A DNA stretch of 64,000 nt from Amphibalanus amphitrite (GCF_019059575.1 NW_024883087.1:1-64000); one strand, 5' to 3'; positions 1 through 15,870 are shown, counted from the first letter of the stretch. Translations and numbers: made by a program. Notes: generated by a model not told the origin, from the sequence alone.

Positions 1-300
1 CTCAGTTCCAAGTCTCTAGTCCCGAGTTTCCAGTCCCCAGTCCCAATCTCCAGTCCCCAGTCTCCAGCCGCTTCCCCTGTCTCTTGTCCCCAGTGCTCAG
101 TTCCAAGTCCCCAGCTCCCAGTCTCCAGTCCCCAGTCTCCAGTCACCTCTCCCTGTCTCCTGCCCCAGTCCTCAGTCCCTGCTCCACTGTCCCTAGACCC
201 CAGTCTCCAGTCCCCTTTCCCCTGTTTATTGCCCTGCTCCCTGTCTCTAGTCTTCAGTCTCCAGTCTCCAGTCACAGTCAGCAGTCACCAGTCAACAGTA
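1..300 (+). repeat. Minisatellite of CCAGTCTCCAGTCCC-type units
   Basis: The first 300 bases are short degenerate repeats of CTCCAGTCCCCAG. The array is cut by the window edge. No gene is supported. Confidence 0.85.
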
Positions 301-2941
301 ATCGCTCGTAGGTCCCAACCATCACAAATGATCTCTCACCGTGTTCCCAAGTCTTTCAAGACCGGTGTCGACTTCTGGGCCTCCTTGGTGCTCAGGCGCT
401 GTGCCGCCCACCTTCCTCAACCCGTCCTCAGTCTACTGCGACCTTCCCTGGGTCAGGTCAGCTCGGTGACAGTGTCACTTCACGTGACCCACGCTCGTCG
501 CACGCTCGGCCGTGGCCCCACCGCTCCCTGCGCCCGGTCGTCGGTCACTGGCCGGTGTGCGTCGGTCTCCTCCTCCGCGAGGACCGAAGCGTCGCCGCCG
601 ACGAACCTGAGCTGCGCATGGCTCCGAACCGCTCTAGTAACCCCCGACGGCAGCGGAGACGGGACGGTTTGTGGGGACCGGGCGCGGCTCCATTTTCGCG
701 GCTTTCTGCGTTCGATCGATAGGTGAGGCGCTCGGAACTAATGCACGATGCATGACGAAGGGCCGCGAGCGCACGAGCGCGCAGTGCGCTCCACCGCGCC
801 GCCTCGCCGCGCCGCGCGGTCCCGCTGTCTTCTCGTCAGGGCGCAGGGAGGGGGACTGAGGGACTTTATGGGATGCTGACGAGACGCAATCAGAAGACGC
901 TAAGAAATTAGTGAGAAGCGAAATTACGCCGTCAGTAGACAGATAACGAACTGAAGTGTGGAAAATATTCAGATTTTGTCTTCGCTGGATTTTTGTTACG
1001 CACCTTGATGATTGAAAGGAGTCGAGTGTCGACTAAAGCATCTTTGACAAGAACACTCCAGCTGCACGCTTCTGATAAACCAGTATTCAAGTTTGAAGCT
1101 TAAACGAAAAGCCTGCCAATCAACTCTCTGTATGAATAAAAAAGATGTGTAAAACAGGGGCAAAGCAGCTAGCAGACCCATACCTCGCATGTCCGTTTAA
1201 TGGTTATCAGGCTGTGAAGCGGGTCATTGTAGCAATACACGGACTGTCAGCGTCAAATATTCCACGCGACTGCGATGGTTTTTCAAATAGCTTTCCGTAC
1301 ATTTTGTAAGCCAAAAACGTCAAAAGCGAATGTAGGTTTTTGTAGCCATTGGACTGATCCCGATTTCGGCTAGCTGTCTTACGATCATCGTATATGGAGC
1401 TTTAGATGCAGACGGTCAATTCAATCATTTATAAAGTTTTGTCGTACTAAACTGCCAGCCGTGTCTCCACTCGCACAGTTTTTCTTGACATTCCATTGCA
1501 TTATGTGAGAACAATAAATACATATATTCAACTATTACCTAATCTAAAAATAAGAAAGACGTTTTCAGAAGTTTTAAGCCGCATGTCGAAGAGAAAAGAA
1601 ACAAACGGCTGGACAGGAAAAGGATTTGGATAGGACGATAGGGTCTAGAACTCTTCTCTGATGTTATCTTCCGCTCTCTGGCAGTGTGACCTTTGGTCTC
1701 TTTAAATCACGAGATGAGCCCATCACTGAGCTCAGTCGCTATTTATTTACCCGAATACGGCACGCGGGTTCGGCGCCACCAGGCCTTTATCTGTCCCTGG
1801 TGAGGCAAACCACAGACACAAAACTCGTCCGGTAGGGAAACAGCGCCGTTTTTTGGGGTCCACTAATGCCGAGTGGACGTCCAGTACCATTTTGGATTCA
1901 CAGTGCGTCGGACGCAGAGTCTGGCAGTATATCTCAGGCAGCGAGAAACATCACATTCGCCGCGCAGACTGGCCGAACTCACACCCAGGCGCACTGACAG
2001 ATGTCGGTTATCCGACAGATGAGAGACCCCGTACTATTGAGAACGTGGCGAGAAAAACAATGACGCCGATAAACAGCAGCGCATTACAATCGAAAGCGAT
2101 CGACAACATAGCGATCGATGATATTACGATCAGCGACATCCCTATCAACGACATCGCCGTCGACGCGCGTGGCTGATCGCCGGCACACCCTGCGAGAACA
2201 GTAGCCGGCGGAAGAGGGGGGGGGAGGGGGCGGTCCGCCGCAGAGCGACCGACGGGTCGCCACCGACAGTCATGCGTCATTTGCCGTCGCGGGTGGGTCG
2301 GGGCCGAAAAACGTCATCGACTCCGACAGGCGGCCCTTGGCTGCGGCGGGACGGTCACGTGCCCGACGCTGACCTACCTCGGACCCCGCGGAGAGGGGAC
2401 AGGGAGGGACGGTGCCAAAACGGACTGACCTGCCCCACGACAGCGCGCCGGACAGCGGAGTCTGTGCCAGCAGGTGACAGTGACAGACTGCGATCGCGGC
2501 ACCGCAAATGACAGCTCAGAGGGACCACCGCAGCGGCCGGTCGAGGCCTGTTCTCCCTGAGACGTCAGTCGTCACACACGCTACTTGTGATGTCATATCA
2601 TGTAAGGACGTCACATCCCTTACCATTACGTCACTCTCTATGAAGACCACATGCCCCTGGACCACTCTGACGCTATCTTCTCCGATCCCAGGACCATCTC
2701 CTCTGATCTCAGGACCATCTCCTCCGCGGGCGCCCGTCTGCCCCGGTTCCGCCGGCAGTGCCGTCCATTGTTGTTCCGACCGCGCCCTTCGAGGCGGCTC
2801 TTACGAGCGGTTTCCGCCACCGGTCAGCCCGCCTCGCCCCCGCTAATGTAGAGTATGTGTTAATGCACGGAGGCTTTGTGTGTTTGATGTTGATATCCTG
2901 ACCCCTGGCGCTGTGCTATGCCGCTATGTGACTCCGGTATA
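301..2941. other. No gene identified; GC-rich and unassigned
   Basis: CpG-rich stretches at about 480-850 and 2140-2500 could be promoter or first-exon regions. I found no conserved protein and no splice-supported frame. A G-run lies near 2215-2230. Confidence 0.5.
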
Positions 2942-3903
2942 CAGGGTGTCCGGAAAGTCCTGGCGCTTCTTTTTGGACGCCGTGTAACGCGCGCTGTGAT
3001 TATTGGACATTCAGCCAATCATCACAGACATGACCCCTCGTTGATTGCTCAGCCAGGGGTCGTGTAAATATGACCTTGAAATCGTTTTCAGTGATGGGTA
3101 GATGGGCGAAGATGCGCCTTGTCGCTGAATGCCTGCGCGCGGCGGCCGGGTGCGACTTGAACGAGGCGCGAGTTGCAGCGCGATGCGGCGTTTTTCGATG
3201 AATGGTTTAGCAGGTAAAGGTTTATTTCGACTCGGGAATTCCTTAAAAAATATCCTCAGACCGTTTTGAACGCGATATGGGAACGGAGCAGCATTTCAGC
3301 GCGGCAATCGAAGAAAGTGCGGGGGTCTGATGGACAAAAATGTCCCATCATCTTTGTCAATGTCGAATAAATGAATAACAGGCTGGCCCACGAGGGGTTC
3401 CTGGACAGCCACATCAACCCGAGGGTCAAGACGACATGCCCTAAGGGTCACTTCGCATTTCAACAGCACAGAGCACCCTTTAACAACGCCGCCGCCATTC
3501 AAGCTAAACTGACAGAGGAGCTTGCCGGGCCAGATCACCGTGGCGAAATGAGATTAGGCCGCCTTATTCTCCTAACCTGACCCGCTCGACTAAGGCGTGC
3601 TACGCGTTTTGTAGAACAGGATCTAGGCCATTTCTCACCCCAACCTGGAGTCGCTGAAGACTCGCATGATGACAGCATGGGAGGACCTGGAAATGCCCCG
3701 CATCGTCAAAAACCCGCAGACGCTTCCTCCCCTACGTCGAGGCCGTCGTCGGCGCCGACGGTGGTTACATTGAATGAGCACGTAGCGGAAGCATGTGGCT
3801 TGGTGTCCCTGGTCATTGTTTTGATCCATTGATTAGTATCTATGAACCAATGGCATTTGTTTTAGAAAATGTTGAAAAGCGCCAGAACTATCCGGACACC
3901 CTG
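2942..3903 (+). mobile_element. mariner-type element, dead copy with intact ends
   Basis: The inverted ends CAGGGTGTCCGGAAAGTCCT (left) and CCGGACACCCTG (right, continuing with a few mismatches) are flanked by TA at 2940-2941 and 3904-3905. The length of 962 bp is short for an autonomous mariner. Internal sequence is a decayed transposase. Confidence 0.9.
3371..3790 (+). pseudogene. Decayed mariner-type transposase
   Basis: Fragments in different frames: FAFQQHRAPFNNAAAIQAKL at about 3450-3510 matches the second catalytic block of mariner-like transposases, where QQDxAP is usual but here the Asp is His; LESLKTRMMTAWEDLEMPRI at about 3650-3710 matches the C-terminal block. Frames are broken between them and the start is missing. 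Confidence 0.75.
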
Positions 3904-3905
3904 TA

Positions 3906-5441
<1,536 letters not shown>

Positions 5442-8400
5442 CACCGAGATTAGTCACAACTCCACCCTTGTTCTTTACTGTATTATACGCTATTCGCGCC
5501 CGATTCGCCTCGGTCACCGTTCGCATTCTCCGGCTGGTGCGCGAAGTATCGTGAGCAGCGGTCAGCCGGTCACGATTTACAGCGCCGGGCGGCCACCAGA
5601 CGGTCTCAAGAGCTGCCAATGGCAGATACCCCTGCCCGAGCACAAATCAAACCCGGAGAACAAATCACATCCGAAGAACAAATCACATCCGGACGACAAA
5701 TCAGCAGGCAGTGGCGACACTCGACTGTCGACTGCCAGGCCACGGGACGGAAAGGGGTGTTTAGAGGGGCCAGAGAGACACTGTACATACTAGATACGAG
5801 AAGAGATACTGCTATCGTCCGGTGGTTCATGCTCATACAATGCAGAGCTATTCTCAAACTCAGCAAAACGGTTTGGTCGTAGAACGCGAAGCTGAACGCC
5901 TAGCCTTTTTGTCTTTATCGGGGCGTCGAGGGCCTAAGCGTCCCTCTCATAGCTGGTGTGGTCGTTTTTCGATCTTCTTAAATGATTCCGTCACAAACAG
6001 GCCGTCTTCAATCTGGGCGAGAAATGAGGCCATTTAAAACCACCGAAAAATATCGTAATTGAGGATGAAACCACCTTTTTGCAGGGCTGACGCGGCGCGT
6101 TTTCCTTGGCCGACGATTACGTGTGTCATAATGGCCCCCGATGACTCGCCACAGGAGACAAGTGGCATGTGAATCACCTCTAATGTAGGTACGCCACCGC
6201 CGTATCACTGCGCTTACATCGTAAGATGGCGGCGATGTGCACATAATTACCCAGATTGTCCGTTAAAAACTCTTACCTCAGAATCTACGCAAGCTCAACA
6301 TGTTCCCTTTATCCTTGACAAATTCTGTGCGATATTTGCTGCATGTGATTTATGTTTAAGCACTTTCTCAGCGGCTGCGGGTCGGAGATCACAAAACCAG
6401 TCACCGTACCGTCGATCTGTTTTAGCGGCGTCTATTGGACAACGGCCGGTCTGAGAGTCGGACCGACCCGAGCACGTACTGACGAGCGGGACCGCGACAC
6501 ATGGTTCCCGCTGACAGTCACCGGAGCTCTGAGAAATGGCCCGCCCCGCACCGCTCGGGTCGTATTTTGAGAGCCATTTTCGAAATTCTTCGCATTGCGC
6601 TTTCTCCATTAGTTTGTACCCCAACATCGTTTCCAAGACAATGCAAGAAAAACACTGGGTAAAAATAATTCATATAACAGATCCCCCGTGGGAAAATGGT
6701 CTGTGGTCAACGTTTCACTTCCACATATCTAAGCCGTTTTTAATCGGGTCGGCTTCACCGTCAATGCTCGAGGAATAGCAGGCATTTAGCGTGTCAGGTG
6801 ACGATGACTCTTCGAGACAAAACGACGTCGTCACCGCAAGCTTATCGCTTTTCCCCGTCCCACCAGTCCAAGAGGTCGTAGCATGGGGACCGGGGTAGAG
6901 AAGCGCCGCGCCGCCCCGAGCTCATCGGAGGCGGCAGACGACCGCAGCCGCTGAACCGTTCGCTCCGCCTGAGCCATCCCGCGGTCGGTAATCGTTTTCG
7001 GCGGCGCGGATTATTTCCGCACACGGCGACAGAATGATGTCCGAGGAAATGGTCCGTGAGGTGCCTATGTTCCACTCGCTCCCGAGCGCTCGTGCTGCCA
7101 AACCGAACCGTGAAGCGGTTATCGTTCTGTTGGCCATTTAGTCAAGGGTCGCTTGCGTCCAATATCCATTTGTTAGACTGCCCCGCGTTTGGTCTAAAAT
7201 AAAAAGACGGACTATCAGCGATCAGCCTCCCATTGAAGTACAATAGCGGAGGAACGCAATATTGCCCGGTGGTGGCAGCTGAATCCTGCAAACGTCGGCA
7301 AAAACTGGCCCACAACAAAGCCACCGTACCCCTCTCTTTTCCCATTACAATGCCACGAAGGGCCTTCCTTTCAACTAGCCACTTGACAAAAGCCGCATGC
7401 TTGCGTACACGATGCGTGCTTTTACGATTTAATGAAAAAGCTTGATATTCCTCAAATGCCAAATTTACTATGTTGCCGAAAAGGAAGCGTATAAATGACG
7501 GATGGCAAAACATGATTTTAAACAAATGCTAAATAGAAATTTGACATTTCTGGCAAAAAGAAACCTAAGTGTCCGTTAAAACAATTAAGCGTCATTTATC
7601 ACTAAGCAATTTACGCGGCATTTGTGTTCTCCCTCCAACAAATATGGCTTTTCTCGCGCCTCTCGCTAAATCTCACCCTCTCCGCGAATTAGCCTCGTGT
7701 GAGGGAGGAGGGCGCACCTCTCGGCCCCGGAAGTCTGGACCGATCTGGTAAGGGGCCGGGGAGGGAGGGCAGGGCAGATTGTAGTCTGCTCTCCGTGCTC
7801 CCACTGGGCTATCCCATCCACCGCTGCCCGCCTATAGACGGCGGAAGGAGGCGGTGGTCCCCCTCTGAGTGGTGCCCCGCGGCGGAAGCTCGTCAGATGG
7901 ACCCCTCCCCGCGGGATGATGATCTGGTGGTCATTGTGTGGACCGACTGGGTCACGGTGGGGCAGGGGAGGGCCGTATTCACCTCCAGTGGACCGGTGGG
8001 ATCCTCATTGGACACCAGCCGACCGACCTCTGATGGCACGCGGAGCTGACCGAGCGGCAAGCCGCCGCGCGACCCACGGACAATGGAGCGTAAAAACGCA
8101 ACGGGGGACTGAGCACAGGGGGAACAGTAGCGGAATGGAGGAGATATTGAAACAAGATATCAGGAAGATAAAGCACTTTATTATCAGAGAGACCGCGCGG
8201 CGCTTATGTCCTTATACTTTTTGTAAAGAAAAAAAACGAAGCAGTTGTTACATTTCAATACTACAAATGAAAAAAGCATGCATTATGTATTTTCAATAAT
8301 GAACTTTTTTGATAATGGAAGATTTTATTTTCACTTTTCTTGTGATTTAGGTATGTAGCTAGGAAGCATCACTCATTTTTCTTTCCTGTTTTTTTTTTTT

Positions 8401-8764
8401 TTATTCTCCAATCTTCATTCCCCGTCCACAGAGCAACTCGTATTTCCTTTCTGTCATTCAGGAAGGCAGAAAAGCGTACCAAGAGAGAGCAAATTAGCCA
8501 CCAATCAGTGCCGCCTCAGTGATATCGATGCAAACGAGTAGCCAATATTCAGCGTGCGGGGTGGTAAGGCCGGTCTGCTATTGGCAGCTGTCTGCCGTCA
8601 GCTGCTATTGGCTCGCATAACTGAACATGAACGCACTGCTGAGAGACGGGGCAGACAATCACAGACGTCGCAGCCTCAGGCACAGTCTGGGAGACGGAAT
8701 GCGGGCGATGTTGTGGACCATCTGCAATCTTCTGCAGTCTGTACGATGTGCTGTAGGTGCCCGG
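5442..8764. other. No gene identified
   Basis: The longest frame (7525-7142, minus) has no recognisable domain. GC-rich stretches occur at 6850-7070 and 7740-8060, and a poly-T tract near 8390. A short AACAAATCACATCC repeat is at 5655-5700. Confidence 0.5.
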
Positions 8765-8768
8765 TTAA

Positions 8769-9952
8769 CCCGGCCGGGCCCGGGGGTAATCCCAACCACC
8801 GCAGCCCGGGGGGGGCGTTTTTCGCCCCCCTGTCTAACTCCGTAAATAAGGGAGCTACGGAAACGAAAGCGATACCAAACGAAAGGTCCTTACGAGACGA
8901 TTCTAATGCACCTAAAATTTTTGACCTCAGGTCAATTTTCAAGGTCAGAGGTCAAGGTCAAAGGCCAAAACCGGCACATGTGTAGTGATCTCAAAGTAAG
9001 CCTTCTAGAGGACGGCAGGCTGCATCAAACCGGCAAAATTGGGTGTCAAACGAAAGAAGAGAATCTGAGGATTCTGAAAATGTGCTCCAAATCAAAGGTC
9101 AAGGTCAAGGTCACGCTCAAAATTGACCTCAAACTTGGCACTTTTTCGCACATCTTGCGTGCTAACTTCCAAGATGTTTTGAAATGTTTTGAGGCTTATC
9201 AGTTCCCTATTTGTGGTTCATCTTACGATACAAGGCTGTTGAAAGGTCAAGGTCACAGAAGAGTATCCCTGCTAGAGGCTATTTCACTGATTCAAGTTAG
9301 TAATAATAAATAAGACAATTTTGCCATCCGGAAGCTCTAAATGAAGGCTTAGAGGAAAATAGATGCCAGATTCGTGATCAGCGGGTACAAATCCATCATA
9401 AACGACCTTTCATGTGTCAAGGTCAACCAAAGGTCATTCGAGGTCACATGAGGTCAACATGAAACTTGACCTTTTCCGAACAAAATATATATCATTCGAC
9501 GCGGCTTGACAAGGCGAATGCGATGGTACCATTGCCGTAGCTCTAGGACCATTTTTGTCGAAGTTATTTGCGAAAAACTAAAACCACATTTCGGGGTCGT
9601 TGACCTGACCTCTGACCTCAGGTCACCAAAACTATTTTTCTATTTTTCTCTAGGTCAAACGCTACACAGCCGTGCTCGTAATTTGTCTTTATCTCTAAAA
9701 CTCTATTTTTAGCAGCTATTTGAAGTTTGCGTCTGTGACGCCGAAGTTTGCCGTGCAGGGGTCTAGAAAAATGGACCTTGTGACGTCATCAAGGGGGCTA
9801 GGTCCAAATTTTTTACTTCAGAAGATGTCAAATTGATGGGAGAAAAGGTACTGCAAGTTTCGCCTTCCTATCCCTAAGCGTTCGGGAGTTATCGCAAATA
9901 TTCGCCAGGGGGGGGGGGCGAAAAACGCCCCCCCCCCCGGGCCCGCGAGGGT
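8769..9952. mobile_element. TTAA-flanked AGGTCA-rich element 1 (piggyBac-like, non-autonomous)
   Basis: TTAA at 8765-8768 and 9953-9956. Ends: CCCGGCCGGGCCCGGGGG (left) and the inverse of CCCTCGCGGGCCCGGGG (right). Subterminal hairpin of a G-run, CGTTTTTCG and a C-run at both ends. The left end repeats its GCCCGGGGG word across a 17-nt spacer. The body holds many AGGTCA/TGACCT words; no transposase frame was seen. Confidence 0.85.
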
Positions 9953-10036
9953 TAATTCCTGCAAGACTAAAACGGTTGTGGTAAGAGTAAGATATACCAC
10001 AGTGCATCATTGTCCATTCGAGCACTCATACAGCCC

Positions 10037-10070
<34 letters not shown>
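10037..10070 (+). repeat. (TCTG)n microsatellite
   Basis: About eight perfect tetranucleotide copies just outside the right end of AGGTCA element 1. Confidence 0.95.
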
Positions 10071-10071
<1 letters not shown>

Positions 10072-11456
10072 ATTTGTTATCAGTTATCAGTCTGTCGTCT
10101 ATCGGTCTGGCTGTCAGCCTGTTCACTGTTCAGTAAGTTGACTCACTCATATAGCATCATCAATAGATTGCGCCGCAGTCCATCTATGTTGAGGTGGACT
10201 TAACACACTCATTTATCATGGTGTGTCTTTATCGCACTGCTCAGCAAGTTCATTGTACCATACTGCTTCCCTATAGGTTTGAAACTAAAATGCTCCCTTT
10301 GGCATTTATTTCCTCATCGTCTAGTGAAGGCTGCTGCATTTTCAATGACGGCACTGACAAGGCTAAAAAGCTTGTTTGTGGTAGATAATTGTACCATTTT
10401 GGTAACAAATAATCCCCAATTCAAAAGGCTCCGATATTTCTACAGAAGTTGTATTCTCTGATGCCCTAGGACGACATCATGTTGTACGTCATTGCCTATC
10501 CCAATATCACGGTGACCGGTTGTTGGCGTCGGACTGTCCTGCCGGTGCCAGCGTCCGGGTACCGTGTCGGACCGGTCGTTAGGTCGGCAGTTAGCATACC
10601 GCGCACCAGACACGGTCTTCCTCCGTCAGCGTGCTGCCCCAGAGACGTATCTTCCTCTGTCGGCGGTCAGCGCACTGCCCCTAACACGACCCTTCGTCTC
10701 TCAGCGCATGGCCCAGAGACGGCCCTTCACTGTCCGCGCACTGCTTTATGAAAAGGCCCTTCTCCATCAGCGCTGAGCGTACTGCCCTAGAGGTGGCCCT
10801 TCCTCTGTCAAAGCTCATGGAAACCTTGATTCTAGCGCTCTACCGCACACAGACGGTTCATATTCCATATAGACCGCCCCCCAGCCGGTTCGACCCCCGG
10901 CTCGTCCCGCCGTCTCCCATCCGCGGCGCTGTCACACACCTCCTCACGGCGGAGACACGCCGTCGGCAGCGGTCGGTCGCACCAATCACTCGCCGATATT
11001 GGGGCGGCGATCTCATATTTCGGCGCGCCGCCCTGGAGGCAGGTGCTCGCCGCCGGCTGATAGGGTCTCACTGCCGCCGGGTGGGACTCGGATGAGGGAC
11101 GGCATGGAAAGGAAACTGTCGCAGACTGACGGAGGACGCCGCGAGCCGAGATAGTGTCAGCGGGTGACGTACGACATGACCTGTCACGGGGCAGACACGT
11201 GCCGCTCAATGGCCGGTGGCGGCGAGATGGAGAAGGGTGGCGGGAAAGAGGTCCCGGGAGCGAAGACGGAGAAGTCTGCTCGTTGCTTTTGGTTTCAATT
11301 TGCTGTCACTGATCGAAAACTTGGGCATGTCGAGCATGATGATTCCGAAGAAATGGAGAAAGAATGGTCCAACAATGAAAGACCAATGCAAAAAGACCCA
11401 AAATGTTTCCGTGGTAAGGCATGCATAACAATTCACAATGAAACCTGTCTTATTTA
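10071..11456. other. No gene identified; GC-rich
   Basis: 10520-11170 is CpG-rich with repeated GCGCACTGCCCYxxxACG words (diverged tandem units, about 10600-10790). No domain was seen. Confidence 0.45.
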
Positions 11457-11464
11457 GCTCGCAT

Positions 11465-11737
11465 CATGGGTGGAGCTTTTCCAGGGAAGTTGGTGGGGCA
11501 AAAAGTCGTCAAACCCACAATGTCCGATTATGATGTTGAATAAAATGCCACACTTAATCAATTCCTATCATTACAGATATAATATGTTGCATTAAACAGA
11601 CACTCCAAAGCCCTTCAATGCGAAAAAGATTAATTTGCAAAGCAACAAAGTCTTAGAAATCAGCTTAAGTTGGTGGGGCAAAACACCAAGTTGGTGGGGC
11701 AGCTGCCCCACCAACTGTATAGGAAGCTCCGCCCCTG
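11465..11737. mobile_element. hAT-type MITE, 273 bp
   Basis: The 8-bp direct repeat GCTCGCAT (11457-11464 and 11738-11745) flanks ends CATGGGTGGAGCTTTTCC / GGAAGCTCCGCCCCTG. AGTTGGTGGGGCA is repeated three times inside, plus one inverted copy (TGCCCCACCAACT). Confidence 0.9.
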
Positions 11738-11745
11738 GCTCGCAT

Positions 11746-14700
11746 GCAGCGCTGTATTCGAAACAAGTTATGAAAGTCTATCTCAACAGGCGACGTTAGT
11801 AATATGCGAACGGTCTTTACACCTAATCATGTGATCGAGAAATATCAAGAAGATGTCGTTTGTAAGGTTACAATGAACAAAGTGGAAGTGGTAGTTGCAG
11901 TTACTCTCTGAAATCTGGATTGCCAGTCCAGATTTCAGACATTTATCGCTGAGTGGCTCGCAGAATGTGTTGTCAAGATATGTTTGCTTGATCTACCATC
12001 CCACCGAACATCCCACTTTCCTGACCAAAGGTCAAGTTCCAGTGGCTAGAGTGACTTGCAATGCAAACCCTTCGTAGACATCCCTCAGTCCTCCTATACC
12101 ACTACATGCCCTAATAGACATTCATAATTTTAGCCTAAATTGGACGTCACAGCGTGATATATTTCATATTCAGCTGCATATTTACATCCTGCCTTCCATT
12201 TGACCGTGAGAAACTAATCACATTTGTTTCAGCCGACAAATTTTCCTTATACATTTTACATATAACAGTCACGTATAAGAGCGATGACGCCCAGGAATAG
12301 CTGACAGACATTAGCAGAAATGTCGTCTACCCATCATTCGTACTATGATGTAAAGGGAGGATTAGTCTGCAGCCGAACAGCCGGGCTGACTATAAGTACT
12401 GAAACGCCCGCTCACCTACTCCAGCTCACGAGTCGACTGTGCCCAGTCCGGGCGACTCTAGCCTCCACACGCCTTAGTGCCTCCCGCCTGTCTTTCGCGC
12501 CGTTCCAGGCGGCCTCTCCCGGAGCCGGCAACCCCTCTAGTAGCTCGGCTGGTAGCGGGTATCTGCGACACGCCCATTTCACCCGACACCGACGCCGAGA
12601 GGAGCCCATTTCAGCCGTCACCTGTCGAAGCGTCGCGCGCGACCGGCACCGCCAGCGCGCCGGCGCCGCGCGGCATTCGCGACGCGGCACGTCCGTCGCA
12701 GTCGACGAGCGCGCGTCGGCGCCGACGAACGGTCTCCGCGGCGCCGGAGCGCGCCGGTGGCACGTCGCGCCGCCGCCGAAATAGACTACAATGGTGGCGG
12801 CCGCGTGCCGCGCGATTTTCGCGAGCCGCACGCGCCGGCACCGGCGTCATCCGAGCTGGCCACGCAAATTTGCGGCGACCGGAGGAGTGGGGGAGGGGGA
12901 GGGCCCGGGGAGGCGCTGACGGTGTTCAGGATACTGCTGACGCGAACCACTCACAGCGAGCCGCGATGATGACGGCAGGAGCGGCGGCAGCGTCGGATAA
13001 AACGGTGATTGATAGGAGAAAAGGCCGAGTGGTGTGACGAGAACAGGGAAATGACAGGCCCCGAACGTATGCAATATGCATTCATGTTTCCGGATATGTC
13101 TGAGCTACGAATAGAAGCGTGAGGCGCTGGAAAGTGCGTGGTTTATGGAGGGGTGATGAAAGACAATGCCTGTTGACCTGAACTGAACAATATCTGAAGC
13201 ACACCTGCCAAGACGGGACGAACTCCGCCACTATAAGGCGCGTCATGTTGAATTAGCCAATATATTACTCATTTGCCGGGTGTTGCAGCTCGACTCATCG
13301 AAAAGCTGCTATCGACGAACGAGGATGGCAGTTGGCACTATGGCTTCAGAGTTCAGTGCAAAGTTTGATTGAGCCATTTGAACCACTCATGACCTGTGGA
13401 CGTGGCAGCATTAGAGCCGTGTATGTAGAGCTACTTGAAAGCTGCTGCTTGCAGCTTGATCCTTGAAGCGTAAGAACTGTTTCAAAGATTTCAATGAAAT
13501 TCAAGCAACATTAGAAACATAGCAGTCCTATGCAATTTTGTTAAGTTTTTTTTTCTCTCCTCAGCGACGGTAGATGTGATGAACTCAGTGATCGCTGAAA
13601 CTTCCCACCAGATCCCGAGAAAGACATCGACAAACCCTGTCAAGGCTGCCGCCCTTTTCCTCATCACCGTTCAAACTACAGCAGCACCACCAGTGACCAC
13701 ACGAAATCCCCCACTGACAAAAACACGGCCCCCTGTTGGGATCGAACCCAGCCACCTAGAAAATCTGACTCAGCTCAGACATAAAAATAAAAGACATCCA
13801 CGTAAAATGGGTCATTCGAGATCACCCAGCTTGTAATATGCCTCTACTGCCCCTACCCGGAGCACAGGGTATAAAATATGAAATAATCTGAGGGTGATAT
13901 AAATCATAGGAGGTGGGGTGGCGCGTTGCGTCAGCCGCAGGGCGCACATAAACCCGCGCACTGTGACATAATCCGCACACGGTGAGGGGCCGGGGCCGGC
14001 GACACTCAGCCTCGAGTCTTGGCCACGTCAGCTGGGGAGGGGGGGGGAGGAGCGACACGTCAGCTGGGAGGGGGAGGGGGAGGGGCGATAGGGGGAGTTG
14101 GCAGACGCTGCTCCATCACAGCAGGTGGATTGTAGAATGTAGATGACTATCCCGTGTTGGGATTTTAGGCATCATCCTTGCAGTTTAGGCAATGCAGTTA
14201 CACTAATTTCTTATCAGTAAATCGAAAATTAGTAAGAAACGGAGAATTTATTACATTGCTTTGAAGCTTCTACGCATACACATGCAAAATGATGACTGAA
14301 TATACGTAGTGTGAATGGGTTACGACGTTAAAGCGTAAAAATTATCTTATCACAAGGAATCCCGGGGCAAGGGAAAATCATCACAATCATTACTCAACAA
14401 GAAAAAGATCAATTCACATATTTATATTCCAAACACATTGGAGTCATTCACAAGTTACAGCATAACATATTCGTGCCGCAAGAACACATTACAGACATTG
14501 CATAAAACTTGACCACTTATTTGATCGGGGTGTGAACACAAATCAATTGCACTAATCGACGATGCTAACAACTAGGGTGGCAAACTGGAGAGTCGTAATG
14601 ATTTCTGGCAGCTAAGACAAACGATAAAACACATAATTGGTTCACAAAGACATAAGCAAACAAAATAAAAACCAATTTGACGAATGACCAAGTATTCTTT

Positions 14701-15870
14701 AGTGCATCACGTGATAAAGAGCACCGTATAATCTTAGACTGACTGTTCAAACAAGCGATTGTTGCACGACACCCCTCCACCCGGTTGGCTATCACGCGTC
14801 CCGGGCTGCCGTTGAGTGGGGATTGGGGTCACAATCGGACGCGGCACAGAGCCTGAATCAGTGGCGATAGGACCCCCGGCCGGTACAGCGACTAGATACG
14901 TACCGCCCCCATCGGACCGGGGCGAATCATTGGGTGTGGCCGGGAGGGGCCCTTCTAGCCTATGTGGCCTGGCCTGTGTGGATGGGCAGTCAACACCACG
15001 ACATAATTCGGTCTTAAGACAGTGGCAAAGCGACGAAAGCCGTCTATTGCCGGTGCAGTCTCGCGAAAACCGGCCTTTAGATGTAGCCTGTTGCTCTGCC
15101 GCGGCATATTTAACATTAGCGAGGCCGTGCAACGCAACCTCCAAGAACACATAAGGGCGGGATAAGTAATGCCTAATGCCCATGGTGGCAAATCAGTGTG
15201 CTATAAAATAAAACGAACGCCACATGTCTCTTCAAGACACAGAGATCTACATGGCCACATCTTGATAAGGAAGGAGGCAAGGATGGGTCAACGCCGACGA
15301 AATTACACTACAAACTAGTGCCAAACAACACAACATCTAGAGCATTGACAAAGGCACAGCGTTACGGTATTTTGTCCGATCAGTGCGGAACACGACTACT
15401 GGAGTGCCTACACATGTTTACGCTAACCACAGTACAGCAGTGATTAAAAGAAAGACATTCGATTGTGACTTGTTACGGGAGCTTAGCGGCTGAGTAAAGT
15501 GAACACGCAAGGAGCCGCGTTCTAACTAAACCATCGGTAGGTCAGAGCTTTCACTGTCCCATTTGTAGACATTGGATTCACCAAATGACATGGGGCATTA
15601 TTTGACGTAAACCAACACAAGATTTCATTAATCTGTTTCATATCCTGTAGTTAACTCTTCCGTCTAAATAGATTGATGATCATTGGTGATTTTACAGCAC
15701 CTTGTTTTCAGCGGTCATCGGCGCCCATTTCCCTCTCGATTGAATCCAGTCACATATTTAATACAGTCCCCACAATACTTCCTCTCCACTGCCCACTCCA
15801 ATCCTCATCCCTCCTCACTGATCCCGCACCTGTCCCCCTCGCCTGCCCTCTGTGCCCACCCACTCTCCAC
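11746..15870. other. No gene identified; CpG-rich block at 12430-12990
   Basis: 12430-12990 has CpG-island-like composition with overlapping Arg/Ala-rich frames and could be a promoter or first exon. 13550-13830 starts with a good acceptor (TTTTTCTCTCCTCAG), but its frame is unrecognised. 14050-14095 is G-rich. Confidence 0.4.

Noticed and set aside
7142..7525. 127-residue minus-strand frame
   Set aside because: No domain recognised and no start, splice or promoter support.
13716..13790. tRNA-like word GGTTCGATCCC on the minus strand
   Set aside because: A T-loop-like word only; no cloverleaf or A box at the right spacing, and the stem pairs poorly. A SINE remnant is possible but unsupported.
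14734..15191. Two overlapping minus-strand frames of 78 and 149 residues
   Set aside because: No recognisable motif or splice support, and the composition is not clearly coding.
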